From the NCBI RefSeq assembly GCF_032854445.1, contig NC_088297.1:1901403-1963402 (forward strand): a DNA stretch of 62,000 nucleotides. The letters run 5' to 3'. Position 1 is the first letter of the stretch. Each line of letters starts with the position of its first letter. The DNA comes from Liolophura sinensis. Lineage: Eukaryota > Mollusca > Polyplacophora > Chitonida > Chitonidae. The position numbers were made by a program, and so were the translations under genes. Below are positions 1 to 13,300 of the stretch, piece after piece. Under the pieces are notes generated by a model that ran no database searches, was not told where the DNA came from, and was given only the letters and a program-made list of their open reading frames with translations.

Positions 1-761
1 AACATTTTCACGCACTGGTTAAAAAGAAGAAATAAAAAGAAATACCTTAGTTGATTCAACCCTGAGTGTAAGTCGTAAGGCTACCACGGCTTTACCCCAG
101 AGTCTTCACATCAATATGTTGGCCGCCGTTGTATAGGTGAAATATTCTTGATTGCCACGCAAAACACCAATCAATTAAATAAATAAATTAAGCAGTGAGG
201 TTTCCCAGATACCTGTTCATCCAATGTTAGACACCAGTATTGTTCACCTAATACCTCATTGTAGTTCATCTGGTATACCATTCTATTTCACCTAAAACAC
301 TAGTCTTATTCACCTAATGCGCAATTCTATTTCGCCTAAAACACCAATTTTATTCACTTAATACGCCAGTCTATTTCGCCTAAAACACTAGTCTTATTCA
401 GCTAATGCACCTGTCTAGTTCACCTATTGCGCCATCTATTTCACCTAGAACACCAGCCTACTTCACCTAATACGCCAGTCTATATCACGTATTGAGCCAG
501 TCTTATTTACGCAATACACCAGTCTATCTCACTTTATGAGCCGATCAAGTTCACATAATTCGCCAATCTAGTTCACCTTATACACCAGTCTAGTTCACCT
601 AATACATCCGTCATGTTCACCAAATATACCAGCCTATATGCGCCACTCTTGTTCACATACATGTAATAAACCAGTGTTGTTCACCTAATTCACCAGTCTT
701 ATTCACCTAATACACCAGCTTTGTTCACCTAATACACCTTTTTCCTTTCTACGTTTTCTAG
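1..761 (+). repeat. Intron with SINE tail and TTCACCTAATACACCAGTCT minisatellite, copy 1
   Basis: Positions 1-200 hold a short unique block and a SINE 3' end (91-193). From about 215 to 745 runs a degenerate tandem repeat of about 20-23 bp around TTCACCTAATACACCAGTCT. The whole block recurs at about 3820-4637. No coding signal apart from the acceptor at 761. Confidence 0.85.
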
Positions 762-1321
762 GAACTCCGTTACGGCTTGTTAATGGAACTCGGCGTGCCA
801 ACAGTCTGAGTGGCAGACTGGAAGTCTTCAATGACAACAACTGGGGCACAGTTTGTGACGACAGTTTTTCGGCAAGAGAAGCAAGAGTCGTTTGTAGTAT
901 TTTAGGATACAGGTATGGTTAGCGCCTAATGTCATCACATCTAATTTTTGCTTAACACATTAAAAAATTAAAACTTATTAAAAGACGAAGCGTTCTATTT
1001 ATCCACTACGTTATAACAACAATAAAGTGATCGAACAAACAAAGGTTGTTTAACATTGTTTTGCGTGTCATGTCTATCGGTTATATCTCAAAAAGATTTG
1101 CATTGCTGGCCTCGATTTATTTTAAATTTTTCCTTAAAGTCAAGGTGTGGAATTGACGAGTGCCTATTTTGGACAAGGAAATGGAACTATTTGGCTGGAC
1201 GACGTTCGCTGCCTAGGCAACGAGACTGATATATTGCAGTGCTACAACAGTGGATGGGGGCGCCACAATTGCAATCACAGGGAAGACGTGGGAGTGGCCT
1301 GTTTTAACACTACGGCTGTCG
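762..1321 (+). CDS. SRCR domain 1 (two exons)
   Basis: Exon 762-912 ends in the typical WGTVCDD...ILGY core; exon 1140-1321 carries the [10 protein letters not shown] core and ends just after VACFN. The intron falls after the LGY motif in phase 2. Six cysteines and a two-exon layout are the marks of group A SRCR domains, which are ligand-binding modules of secreted and surface proteins. The acceptor at 1139/1140 was chosen because it alone keeps the phase and gives LGYSQG. NGT and NET sequons suggest N-glycosylation. Confidence 0.88.
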
Positions 1322-4300
1322 GTAGGTCTAGAAAATAGATCTGAACTGTACAGAAGCTGAATTTCGAGAACACATTTGGTAACGTATTTTGAGATGATAC
1401 AGCTGAGCTCGTAGACAGTGTGTGGGCGCCATGGTCTGTGAACGCATGGGCTGCTCTCTTTCTTGTTAAAAGGAGTATTGGGTGGATTAGCGTACCAGAG
1501 CTTTAACCATCTGAGACAGCTGTGCTAGTACAACTAGAGAAAAGACACAATTTTTATTCGTAAAGAACAACTGATGGGGGAAGCTATATACATACATTAT
1601 TTTTAGCACAGTTATTTAATAAATCCAGGGTAATTCCATCACAGCTTACTGAGAAATTCCAGGCCAGGGACGTCTTATAACTTGTTTAAATATCCCTGCA
1701 ATTATGTTTCCCTAATTCACCTTAACCCATGGCATATTGTAAGTGTTGGGTAAGTTTCTACAGATTAAAACCTTAATATAACACTGTTGTTGTTGTTCTG
1801 TTTTTCGTCGGCTGCGTATGAACATTTGCCAAATGTCACACTGTCGCTGTTCTTGTGGCTGAGGTTAATTGACAAGAAACTTTTGCGCCGGCTACATTTG
1901 TCAAATATCACACTGTCATTGCTACTCTGGTTGGTCTGCACGTATATTGTCTGATAATTAGCGGCCGTTTACATACATGCATACATGTATACATACATGT
2001 ATACATACATGTATACATACATACATACATACATACATACATACATACATACATACATACATACATGTACATATATACATAGAAAGTTCAGTTATATGCT
2101 TCAATAAGTAAGTCATACCTTTAATCAAAACCAGCGACATGTAACATATGTCATGTATTTAACAGAACATACTGATCTGAGAGTGGGTTGCAGACGTGGG
2201 TTGGAAATGCCGACCCTAGCATACATACATGCAAACATACATGGGTTAGAAATACCGACCTATCGATAAATTGCAGACATGGGTTAGAAATACCGACCTA
2301 TCGATAAATGCCAGACATGGGTTAGAAATACCGATCTAACGATAGATGCCAGGCTTGGGTTAGAAATACCGACCAAAGGATAGATGCCAGGCTTGGGTTA
2401 GAAATGCTGACCTAAGTATAGATGCCAGATATGGGCTAGAAAAGCCGACTTAAGGATACATGTAGATGCCAGGCTTGTGTTAGAAATGCTGACCTAAGTA
2501 TAGATGCCAGACATGGGCTAGAAAAGCCGAATTAAGGATACATGTAGGTGCCAGGCTTGGATTAGAAATGCTGACCTAAGTATAGATGCCTGGCTCGGGT
2601 TAGAAATACTGACACATTGAGACACAGTCACCTTCAAGCTCAACCAAGAGATTTTGTTTTATAGACAGACTAACAACCAGACTCGTTGGAGGTCGTCGTG
2701 GCTCTAGCTACCTAACAGGGCGCCTAGAATTGCTCGCTGCAGGCATTTGGGGAACAGTGTGCGATGACGGGATTGGTTCAGCCAGTGCTAGGGTAATCTG
2801 TCGCAGTCTTGGCTACAGGTACTTGTACATGTTCTTGTTATCAAAATCAACCAACTTTTTTAAGGCAGAAAACAACCGGTTGACGTACATATTCAAGTAC
2901 AATGAAATGTAAGCAAATACTACAGAGAAATAGAAACCTAGTAATAAAGTAAACCGAGTTTGTACACTCTGTTAATTTTAACAGAGAATCTATTGTCAGA
3001 GTCATGCTGGAAAGTATTCTGCTATTTCCGCAGATTTTTCTGTCATGCATAACTCACACATTCTATTAATTCAACATAAAGATTCTATTAGACTAATAGG
3101 ATATTATGTGGAATGTATGTGTTATAATAACAGAACACATATTTGTTTAAAAAATTGACTTTTTGTCAAAATGAACGCATTCATTTTTTGGGGAGTATAG
3201 CAAAAGTGTATCAGTGTTTATAGAACCAATATAGGAACACGCCTTCAAGGGCTTGCAAGATGCCCCGGTTAACTTGGATCAAATGTAATATTTATTTCCT
3301 GGCAAAAAATCATAAAACTTTCCTCGAGTCAAAGTATTCTGATTTCAAATACTGGATTTATGAACAAAGTTTCTCAAAATATTAGCCATAGTATTATTTT
3401 CTCTTGTTTTACACATCATATATGTTTAGCCTTTTCTATACAGAGCTTACAGCTTTCCGGATATTTTCCTGTAACAGGTGGATATATTCTGCACTGCCCG
3501 GTGTCCATAACCTTTTGCACGGACGAGTGTTGCGTTTACTGTATCTTGTTTTACTTTGACCCGTGTCTTCTCTGACAGAAACGGCAAAGGCGTCTTTCGT
3601 GGTGTTTACGGAAGAGGAAGTGGACCAATATGGTTGGATAATCTGCGGTGTCTGGGGAATGAAACCAACATCTCTCAGTGTATTCATGGGAACTGGAGAA
3701 GAAGCACGTGTAACCATGGAGAAGACATGGGCTTATTCTGCTATAACACATCACTATCGGGTTTGTCTCTGATTTGTGGACTGACATTCATTCATACTGT
3801 TGTTTGAAATTTTTTTCTGACATTTTTACGCACTGGTAAAAAAGAAGAAATAAAAAGAAATACCTTAGTTGATTCAACCTTGAGTATAAGTCGTAAGGCT
3901 ACCACGGCTTTACCCCAGAGTCTTCACATCAATATGTTGGTCGTCGTTGTATAGGTGAAATATTCTTGATTGCGGCGCAAAACACAAATCAATTAAATAA
4001 ATAAATTAAGCAGTGAGGTTTCCCAGATACCTGTTCATCTAATGCCAGACACCAGTATTGTTCACCTAATGCCTCATCTGGTATGCCATTCTATTTCACC
4101 TAAAACACTAGTCTTATTCACCTAATACGCCATTCTATTTTTGACTAAACACCAATTTTATTCACTTGATACGCCAGTCTATTTCGCCTAAAACACTAGT
4201 CTTATTCAGCTAATACACCTGTCTGGTTCACCTAATTCGCCGTCTATTCCACATAGAAAACCAGTCTATTTCGCCTAATACGCCAGTCTATATCACTTAT

Positions 4301-7300
4301 TGAGCCAGTCTTATTTACCCAATACACCAGTCTATCTCACCTTATGAGCCCGTCAAGTTCATATAATTCGCCAATCCAGTTCACCTTATACACCAGTCAT
4401 GTTCACCGAATATACCAGCCTATATGCGCCACTCTTGTTCACATACATGTAATAAACCAGTGTTGTTCACCTAATTCACCAGTCTTATTCACCTAATACA
4501 CCAGCTTTGTTCACCTAATACACCAGTCTAGTTCACGTAAAGTAATATTCCAGTATTGTTCACTTAATACACCACTCTAGTTCACCTAATACAATACTGG
4601 TGTTTGTTCGTCTAATTTACCACTCTTGTTCACCTAAGGCTGCGTTTCCACCAAGTTTCACGTGTCTTGTGTCTCGTGTCATGTGTCATGCATGACACTT
4701 GACACATGACATTAGCGGTTTCCACCGGTTTTTTACATCGTACATGTCACATATGCATGTCATTCTACCTTTGTTCGCCATGGGTGACAGTTCAGGTTCA
4801 TCTGATGAGGAAATTCTTGCTCTATGTCTGTTGTACCGTCGAGCAAGGAAGAGAAACCGGAGCAGGCGCTCAATATGGTGCAGGGACCATTATTTATTGC
4901 GTCCAGAAAGGGGCGAATTTACAAGAACGTTTCGCCATCTCATGGACAATCCAGACAGAGAATTATTCTTCAATTACACACGAATGTCGTACGAAACCTA
5001 TGCAGAATTGAAACAACTAGTCTTACCTCACCTGCAACCAATTGGAACCAACTACAGAGAAGCTATATCTGGAGAGCAGAAGCTCGTCCTTACACTCAGG
5101 TAAGCAGCGAAAAGTTAACATTTGATAATGTTTTATTCAATCAAAACCATGAAAGTAAAATATCAACATCAAATGGAAACACTGCAGTTATATTTTTAAA
5201 AATTATAAACAAAAACAAAACATTGCATATCTCATGCAGAACATAAATTGTGATTCTTTGGCATATCAAGGTAACGATATGATATTTGGTAATATTTGAC
5301 CAATTGACAGCAGAACAATCAACATCAAGTTCGATCACTGATCAGTTTCAATTTGGATTATTTAACAACTCCAAAAATGATTCTTGGCTGTAAACTGTCC
5401 CAGAGCTGGTGGAGACGTCACTGGAAGTTCCGGGGTTATTCATGTTTGGTGGCATTACTTCTTGTGTGAAGTAGATTGGTTGGGGCACGGGCTTTGAAAC
5501 TTCTTTCAGATCTCTCAAAACCTTCAGCTGGAACTCAATAAACTGGTCATCAGTTAGGGACTGTACTTTTGGCTTTAAGGATTTGAAGAATCCCATTCTT
5601 GGACATTCCCGAGCAACAGATTTCTCATCCAACCTTCTTTTTAATGATTGGAATAAGGCAGTTTCTGATTCTTCGGCACGACGTTTGGAACTGCATTTCT
5701 GTTTGACGACGCTTTCAGTTAAAGTCGGCTTGAGGACTGATGGTGTTGATGCTCGAGCTTGTGATGGTGGGTCAGTCAAATTATCTTCATCATCTGCATG
5801 AGAGGTAATACTGCTCTCATCAAGAATCCCCGAACCTTTTACCGCCTGCTCCAGTATACTGACGTTGTCGTCAACACTGCAACCAGATTCGTTCAGCTCT
5901 TCGACATCATCATTGTTGGTACTGAGATTTCATGTGGTGGACCTTTTGTCCTTGACGATTTTAAGGAATCTCATACTTTCCATGAACACCCACGGCTTCG
6001 AACTTCCAGCTCCATCACCAGATTTATTTTTCATGCGTTGTAGTGCGTTGTTATAACTTCTTGTAAGTGATGTCCATGTATCCTTTGCAGTAACACCTGT
6101 AACAAATAATATTGCATTAGCCGATAGTTTTCATAAATCAAATATGGTGTGAGCTTAGTCAAGGATTTTGGTGTGAACCCTGATTTATATCATTCTTATT
6201 ACAATCATAATGACAGCTGTATATTAAGTATAATAATACTATGCTTTTCTTTTTTTCCAGATGTCTCGCAACTGGTTCATCATTTGCCTCGATGACTGTA
6301 CCCTTCCATATGTCCAACACTTCGATAGCTCGGCATGTACTAGCAACCTGTGAGGTCCTATGGAAAGTACTTCAGCCTACCGAAATGCCCATTCCAAATG
6401 AAGACAAGTGGAAAAGTTTGGCAAAAAGATTTGGAGATTTGTGGGATTATCCATTTGCTATAGGCAGTCTTGATGGTAAACACGTGGCATTGGTTAACCC
6501 GATGAACAGCGAATCACTTTTCTACAATTACAAAGGGTATCCCAGTATTGTGCTTTTGGCACTCAGTGATGCTGATTCGTGTTTTACATTAGTAGACTGT
6601 GGACAGTACGGACGAGTGAGTGATGCAGGTGTATTCCAGGCCTCAAGAATAAGCCAGCTTCTTGACCAGGAGAGGTTGATCATACCGGATGAGTCTTTCA
6701 TGGTCAGTACCACAGAGAAACGGATACCGTTTCAGGTTGTTGGAGATGAAGCCTTTCCATTGAAAAAAAACCTCATGAAGCCATATGCAGCCAGAACGCT
6801 TGACACAATTAAGCGGATTTACAATTATCGGCACTGTAGAGCTAGACGTCCAGTTGAGTGCACTTTTGGCATATTGGCAAAGAAGTTTGAGATTTTTCAA
6901 CGCCCTATGCGCCTACAACCAGACAGAGCAATTACAGTCACTAATGCATGTACTATTCTGCACAATTTCATCCGTAGAAGAGATGGACATATGATAGATC
7001 GGACATCAGAAATTAACTATGAAATCAGGCCTAACAATGAACAAGGATTGATGAATCTGCGCCCTCAGCAGGGTGGCAGAAACTCAGATGAGGCCACAGA
7101 AATACGTGATCTGATTGCTGCATTTTTCAACGATCCTCGCGGCAGTGTCATGTGGCAAGATCAGAATGTGTTCCGAAATGTCCTTCTTCTCGAGGACTAG
7201 AAAGTCAAAACAATTTGAAACTATTTGCAAGCAAAACACTGTTCATAAATTAGTGTTTATTTGTACTTTTTGATGAATAAAGTTTAGAAATTTCAAATAC

Positions 7301-10300
7301 CTGTTTCTGGTGGTTGGAGCATTTCTTCTATTTTTCCCCATACTTGTTTCCGCTGATCTTTATTCTTATAATCCCTATGTCTGGGATCCCACAAAAGTGG
7401 GGTTTTCTGGACGAGGGATATCAGGTTATGTTTGTAGTCATTCATGTTTAGAAGTTGCAACACATGGCGTGAAAACGAAAGTAAAAGCTGGGGAAAACCC
7501 AGGGGAACCCCCTATCTGAAAGCAAAACGTGTCACGAGACAAGAAAAAGAATGAACATGTTCATTCTTCGAAAACGTGTCATGTCACGCGAGACATGAGA
7601 CACGCGACACGTGACATTGGTGGAAATGGTTCCGACCAAAATCATATGTTCCTATTTCTTGTCACGTGACACGTGACATGTCACGTGAAACTTGGTGGAA
7701 ACGCAGCCTAAAACACCAGTATTGTACTTCTTTAAAACAGAGCAGGTGTCTACCAGACTTGTCGCTGGGCTTCGTGGAGACGGCTGGCAGACCGGCAGGC
7801 TCGAAATTTCCTTTGCCGGTGAGTGGGGCACAGTATGCAGCAACCAGTTCAACAATGTCTCAGCAACAGTGGCCTGTAGGACTCTGGGATACAGGTGAGT
7901 TACCCGTACACCGTACATTATAACGACGATTTCCGGATTTTTGTAAACAAAATAAACAAGTTGTTATTTAAAACACCCAACAATTCCATAATTCAGGCTG
8001 TATATTCAAAAAAGCACAGGGTTGAAAACCAATGAATGTCTTGTTTATTTGATTTTATTATTGCAAGAAAATAAAATTATCGATTTCATAATTAGACCTA
8101 TTTATTTTCAGTTAGTAATCTGAACACGTCTTGTGGTTTAAAATGGGGCATTTTAAAATGTGACATAAAAACGATACCTTCATTTTCACAAGTATGAACG
8201 GAATATAAGTGACCTCTAGGAATAGTGTTCTTTCCAGTAACTTAGGTAACGTGTGTTTTACACATCGCCTTGTTTTACATGTATGTTTGACCCAAGAGCC
8301 TCCTTCCAATGCGGTAACTGTATAGTTTACATGTAACCCATGCTGGTTTCGTCTCCGACCGTACTTGGGAAGGTCTGGCAACAACGTGCCGATGGTTGTA
8401 GGGGTCCTCTCTGCTCTGCCGGCTTTCCTCCTACCATAATACTGGCCATCGTCGTGTTCAGTGAAATAATGTTGTGGTTTTTAAAAACAAACAAACATTT
8501 CAAATTATGTTAAATCAAATGCATTTTTCCAGCTCATTATTTTCAGTTTTAACTTTTAAATGGCGTACCAAATCACTCCACGTCTAATCCACAGATATGG
8601 CAACTACCTACCTTACTATTACCCTAATTTTGGGACTGGAAGGATCTGGCTTGGAGGAGCCGTGTGTAGAGGCAATGAGGCGGACATTGCTCAGTGCGAA
8701 CATGACGGATTGGGTAACCACTTCTGTGGCCATTCATCGGACGTCGGTATCATCTGTTCAAACAACAAAACAGGTTAGTTTTTCTTTGCGCAAGAGTCGG
8801 TGAATCACAACGGCCCGATTGTTCAAATCTGGTTTAAGACTTAATACCAGATTTACCTTTAAACCAAGTCTTCAATTTTCTACTTAGCTTAAAAAAATGT
8901 GTAATATTTTACTAATTATGAACTAAAACTGCTGTTGTTATACATTCACTTTGGAAACTACATTGGCAGCTGAGTAAAAATTCAAATGTAAAATATCACT
9001 AAATACAGTATTAGCTAATACACTTTTGAGCAACTGGGCCCTGAACGAAGGCATGAACAGTTACATCCTATAAAGATGAGGAAAAGAATAAAAATTACAC
9101 ACAGTTCAGATAAAAGAGTGCAAAAATTTAGTTGTGAATATGAACTTCAATATTTTTTTTAAATTTCGCCAAAGGGAAAAAACAATTTAAAATAATTTTT
9201 GTGTGGTGTGTTTTTGGAAAAATAGTGTTGGTATACATAGGTGTACTAAAGTTATAAAAGAGGATGAAACAAATATTTGATAAATATGTTTGTATTTGCA
9301 TTTGATCTTTTCAGCTATAGTCTGTTTCATTTAGCGAGTCGCCCATGTTCAGCTCTCTGTAAAATCAGTCATACCTGCTACCAAAATTCCCTTTAGCCTG
9401 TGACACGTAAGAACACAAGCTCTACACATGGATTTGTAGGACGACCATATCATTGTAAGGAAAATGAAGTTAGAACACTTTTCTATTTCATAATGTTAAC
9501 GTTTATCAGCTAGATTTCGAACCCATCGTCTCGGGTGACGATATAATTTTTCAAAAAAACATCGGCATGCTGGGCATTGAGCGGAGTTCAACGTGTTTTG
9601 ACGGAAGGCGACACAAGTTACATAACCAGATATCGACTTAACTGTGAAGTCTGTTACTAACACTGCAATATTTGAAATTGTTTAGTATCATATAGCCTTG
9701 ATAAATGAATTTTATTTTATCTCTTGTAGTAATTCGTACGGTTTATTTGCGTATGGCGTACATATTAAACAAAAATATTGGTCAGTTTTGTTTAAATTTT
9801 CCATAGTCTCAAACCCCTGTCTCGTGGCGGGCTATAAACCTTGTGGGGCAGCCTCAAACGGATGCTTCAAATCCACTGGTCGTTGTGACGGACGTTCCAA
9901 TTGCAGAAACCGATTTGACGAGTTGTCATGCGCGGTGACGACAACCAGACCGCCCACAACAACCAGGAGACCAATAACAACAACTACGACTCCATTATCT
10001 TCGTCAGGTATATTTCTGTCTTTGCAGTTTACACTTTGATTGCTTTTTTCCCCTTTCTTTTATTCTTTTTACCTTAAAGGCATATAGTAGGTTTGGTTAA
10101 GTTGATAAACCTTAAGTTGGGCCTCCGTGTCTCAGTTGGTTAGTGCGCTAGCGCAGCGTAATGACACAGGAGCCTCTCACCAACGCGGTCCCTGTGAGTT
10201 CAAGTCCAGCTCATGCTTGCTTCCTCTCCGGCCGTAAATGGAAATGTCTGCCAGCAACATGGATTGGGTTGGTCGTGGGTTTTCACCCTGGCTCTGTCTG

Positions 10301-13300
10301 GTTTCCACCCACCATAATGCTGGCCGCAGTCGCATAAGTAATATATTCTTGAGTCCGGCGTAAACACCAATCAAATAAATAAAGCCAAAATAAATAAAAC
10401 TTAAGCCTACTGTCTATTGCTATCCGAACTGACAAGAGAAAAATTGCTTTGTACGTTTACAATTATTGCAAGGATTGCAAGGCAGTTGTATTTCATTCTG
10501 AACAGTTTACAGCTATTAGATCTTCACTCAGAAGTCTTCATGGTAAAGCAAGCCCTCTTTTTATGCCTGAGCGTTGGCAAACATCAGACGAAGAAGCGAG
10601 AGACTGAAACAAACAACGAAATTGACGAGTTGACCAGAGACGCTTGCCTTTTTTGAACCAGCTTGGCATATTATTTGCTGCCGTATGGATAATCGTGTGT
10701 GTGTGTGTGGTTTTTTTTCTCAGTTTGTAAGCCCACGCAGTTCCGTTGTGACGATGGTCGTTGTCTGCCTATAACATACCGTTGTGACGGAACAATAGCA
10801 TGTCGTGGAGGGGAGGACGAGCGAGGCTGCGGTAATATACATTTTGCTACCCTCACCCAAGTCGATACATTCTTGCCGGCATTTCTTCTTCTGTATGTCA
10901 ACATTTCACCTTCTGAAAGCAGATTTAACTTGAAATGTTTTCAAGGATTTGGATGAAATTTTGTTGACGGATTACCATAAGGATTTGAACCATTCCATTG
11001 CATTTTTTGGGGTGTTTCGGTTTTTAAAACTAATTTCCACCATCACGTATGCACAGTTCTCTTTTACATTGTAACACTACATACAGACTACGCCACAGAG
11101 AGTAAAACCAGAGCAACAACGACAGCGTGATAGCTTGCAAATAATCACATGTAACCGGTGAAATGTAAACCTTCCTCATTTATGGTTTTATTTTAAATGT
11201 TCAAGTAAATATCTAAATGGTGACATATTGCACACCCCTTAGCAACATGGCTTAGGCAAGAATTAGGTACATAACATGCACGTGTAAATTTACTACACGT
11301 TACTGGTGGAGAATTGCCCAAAATGCTGTATTTTTATCACATTTCACATAGAATAGCAATAAAACTATATGAAAGGACCAGACCTCGGGAATGCTTAGTA
11401 CACCAGCAGCTTTCTGTTGTTTTACTAATAAAACATGACTACATCACAGAGAGTAAAACCATAATAGCGGCAATAGTGTGATATAGAGCAAGCCTTAACC
11501 TCACTGTAACACCGCAGTTTGTTATAAAAACGCAGTCTGTAATAATTTTTACAAAAAGCCATTAACAGAGTGACTTTTCGTAATAAATTATTACAAATGG
11601 CAACTCCCGCTGTGTATCTTTTTTTTTGTAATAACTTTATTGTTTAAATAAGACACTAGATCATGTTATCTAAAGATGACCAAATTTAACTTGACAGATG
11701 TCAGGAACGAGAATAATGAAGGTGACTTCCTTTGTTTGAATATATTTGTTACATACTGTCTCATTACAAACTGCGTCCCAGACGTTAACACAATTTCTAA
11801 CGAAACGCAGTTTGTTATAATCATTACAATTTGCAACTCCCAGTGAGGCTTCTTTGTAATACATTATTACAAATTGCAACTCACAGGGTGTCTTTTTGTA
11901 AAAGTTGATTTCATTCAAGAAGACAATGGAAAATTTCATCTAATAATGAACAAATCTAACCTCACGGATGTCATGAACGATAATAAGAATTATTATTATC
12001 TCGTTTTTATTACAAATCGCGTCGTGCGCTAGCGCAGCGTAATGACCCAGGAGCCTCTCACCTGTGCGGTCGCTGTGAGTTCAAGTTCAACTCATGCTGG
12101 CTTTCTCTCCGCCCGTAAGTGGGAAGGTCTGCCAGCAACCTGCCGATGGTCGTGGGTTTCCGCCGGGTTCTGCCCGGTTCCTCCCACCATAATGCTGGCT
12201 GCCATCGTATAAGTGAAATAGTTTTAAGTACGGCATAAAAAACCCAATCAAATAAATAAATAAATAAATAAATAAAAAAATAATATAAAATTACGTTGTT
12301 ATCAGTCCACCAACATGATCAACTTTCTTTGGCAAAGTTGCCTAACAGAGTATTGTCCCTTTGATGGACTCTGATGGTTGGATGGTTCTTGCGGGCGCTT
12401 CTTACTGAGTTGTCTTCGAGCTGGGTCAAGACCGACGGCAATATTTCAAATAGTTTATGTATGTGTAAAGTTCAAAGTAAAAAAGGGAACAAATTTGTAA
12501 AACATTGTTTATTTATTTACTTAGTGTTTTTTCCCCGTACCGGTATTAAAAAACATTTCACTTACACAACTGTGTCCAGCATTAGGGCCTTCAATGGGAG
12601 GGTGAAACCCACGAGCATCCGCAGGTTGCTACCAGAACTTCCCAAGTACGCATTGGAGTAAGCCTGTATGAGTTGGGCATGAACTCAGAGCTACTGCATC
12701 GACGAGAGGCTGGCGCGCTAACCACTTCGGCCATAAGGGCCACTGGGGTAGAGTGTATAAATCGGCTAGTTTAAACCACTTGCTATCCAGTTTCCGTATT
12801 TCCAGCTGTATAGATCTGTACTGTTTTATACACAAGTGTTTTTCCCTACGCAAAAAAAAGAAGAGTTTTTGTTGTCACATCCGCAGTGGAAATGTCTGGA
12901 AGACGTGTGACGGTGAACACAAATGGAGAGCTGTGGACTGTTTGTAGTGGACCTTCCATGTCCGACAACCGGAAATTAGCAGAAAGTATGTGTGTGTATA
13001 TGGGACACTCCGGACTGACGTAAGTTGTAGAAAACCCCTGCTGACTTGTGCAGGGGAGTTGTTATGTTGTTATAACATCATTTGTGTGATGCCTAGCTAG
13101 CTAATGTCACTGTTTCTTTGATAAAATCCTTTCTTTTATTGGGTCAAAACTCAAAGAATAGTCGTTTTTATTACCTTGCTTACACTAAATATCTGTCCAA
13201 ATCTCAACCTACTGATTGCCACAGCTCAAGTACTTGCGATGACTATTGCTTTCTTCATAGAGCATTCCCTCTAAAATCTGTCCTGTAAATCTGACAATAT

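Larger units (their letters stand above)
4638..7708. mobile_element. PIF/Harbinger DNA transposon, 3071 bp
   Basis: The termini are perfect 27-bp inverted repeats starting GGCTGCGTTTCCACCAAG. The flanks are a 3-bp TAA duplication (4635-4637 and 7709-7711), the target size typical of this superfamily. Subterminal zones at 4660-4720 and 7530-7690 carry many short cacgtg/tgtca/gacac motifs in both orientations, likely transposase-binding sites. It carries the usual two genes, a DDE transposase and a MADF (Myb/SANT-like) protein. It inserted in the minisatellite-bearing intron of the protease gene. Transposase frame and TIRs are intact; the MADF gene has one in-frame stop. Confidence 0.93.

Noticed and set aside
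1958-2140. Cys/Met/Tyr-rich minus-strand frame
   Set aside because: Translation of the CATA microsatellite.
3436-3787. Minus-strand open frames opposite SRCR 2
   Set aside because: Antisense shadows of the SRCR exon.
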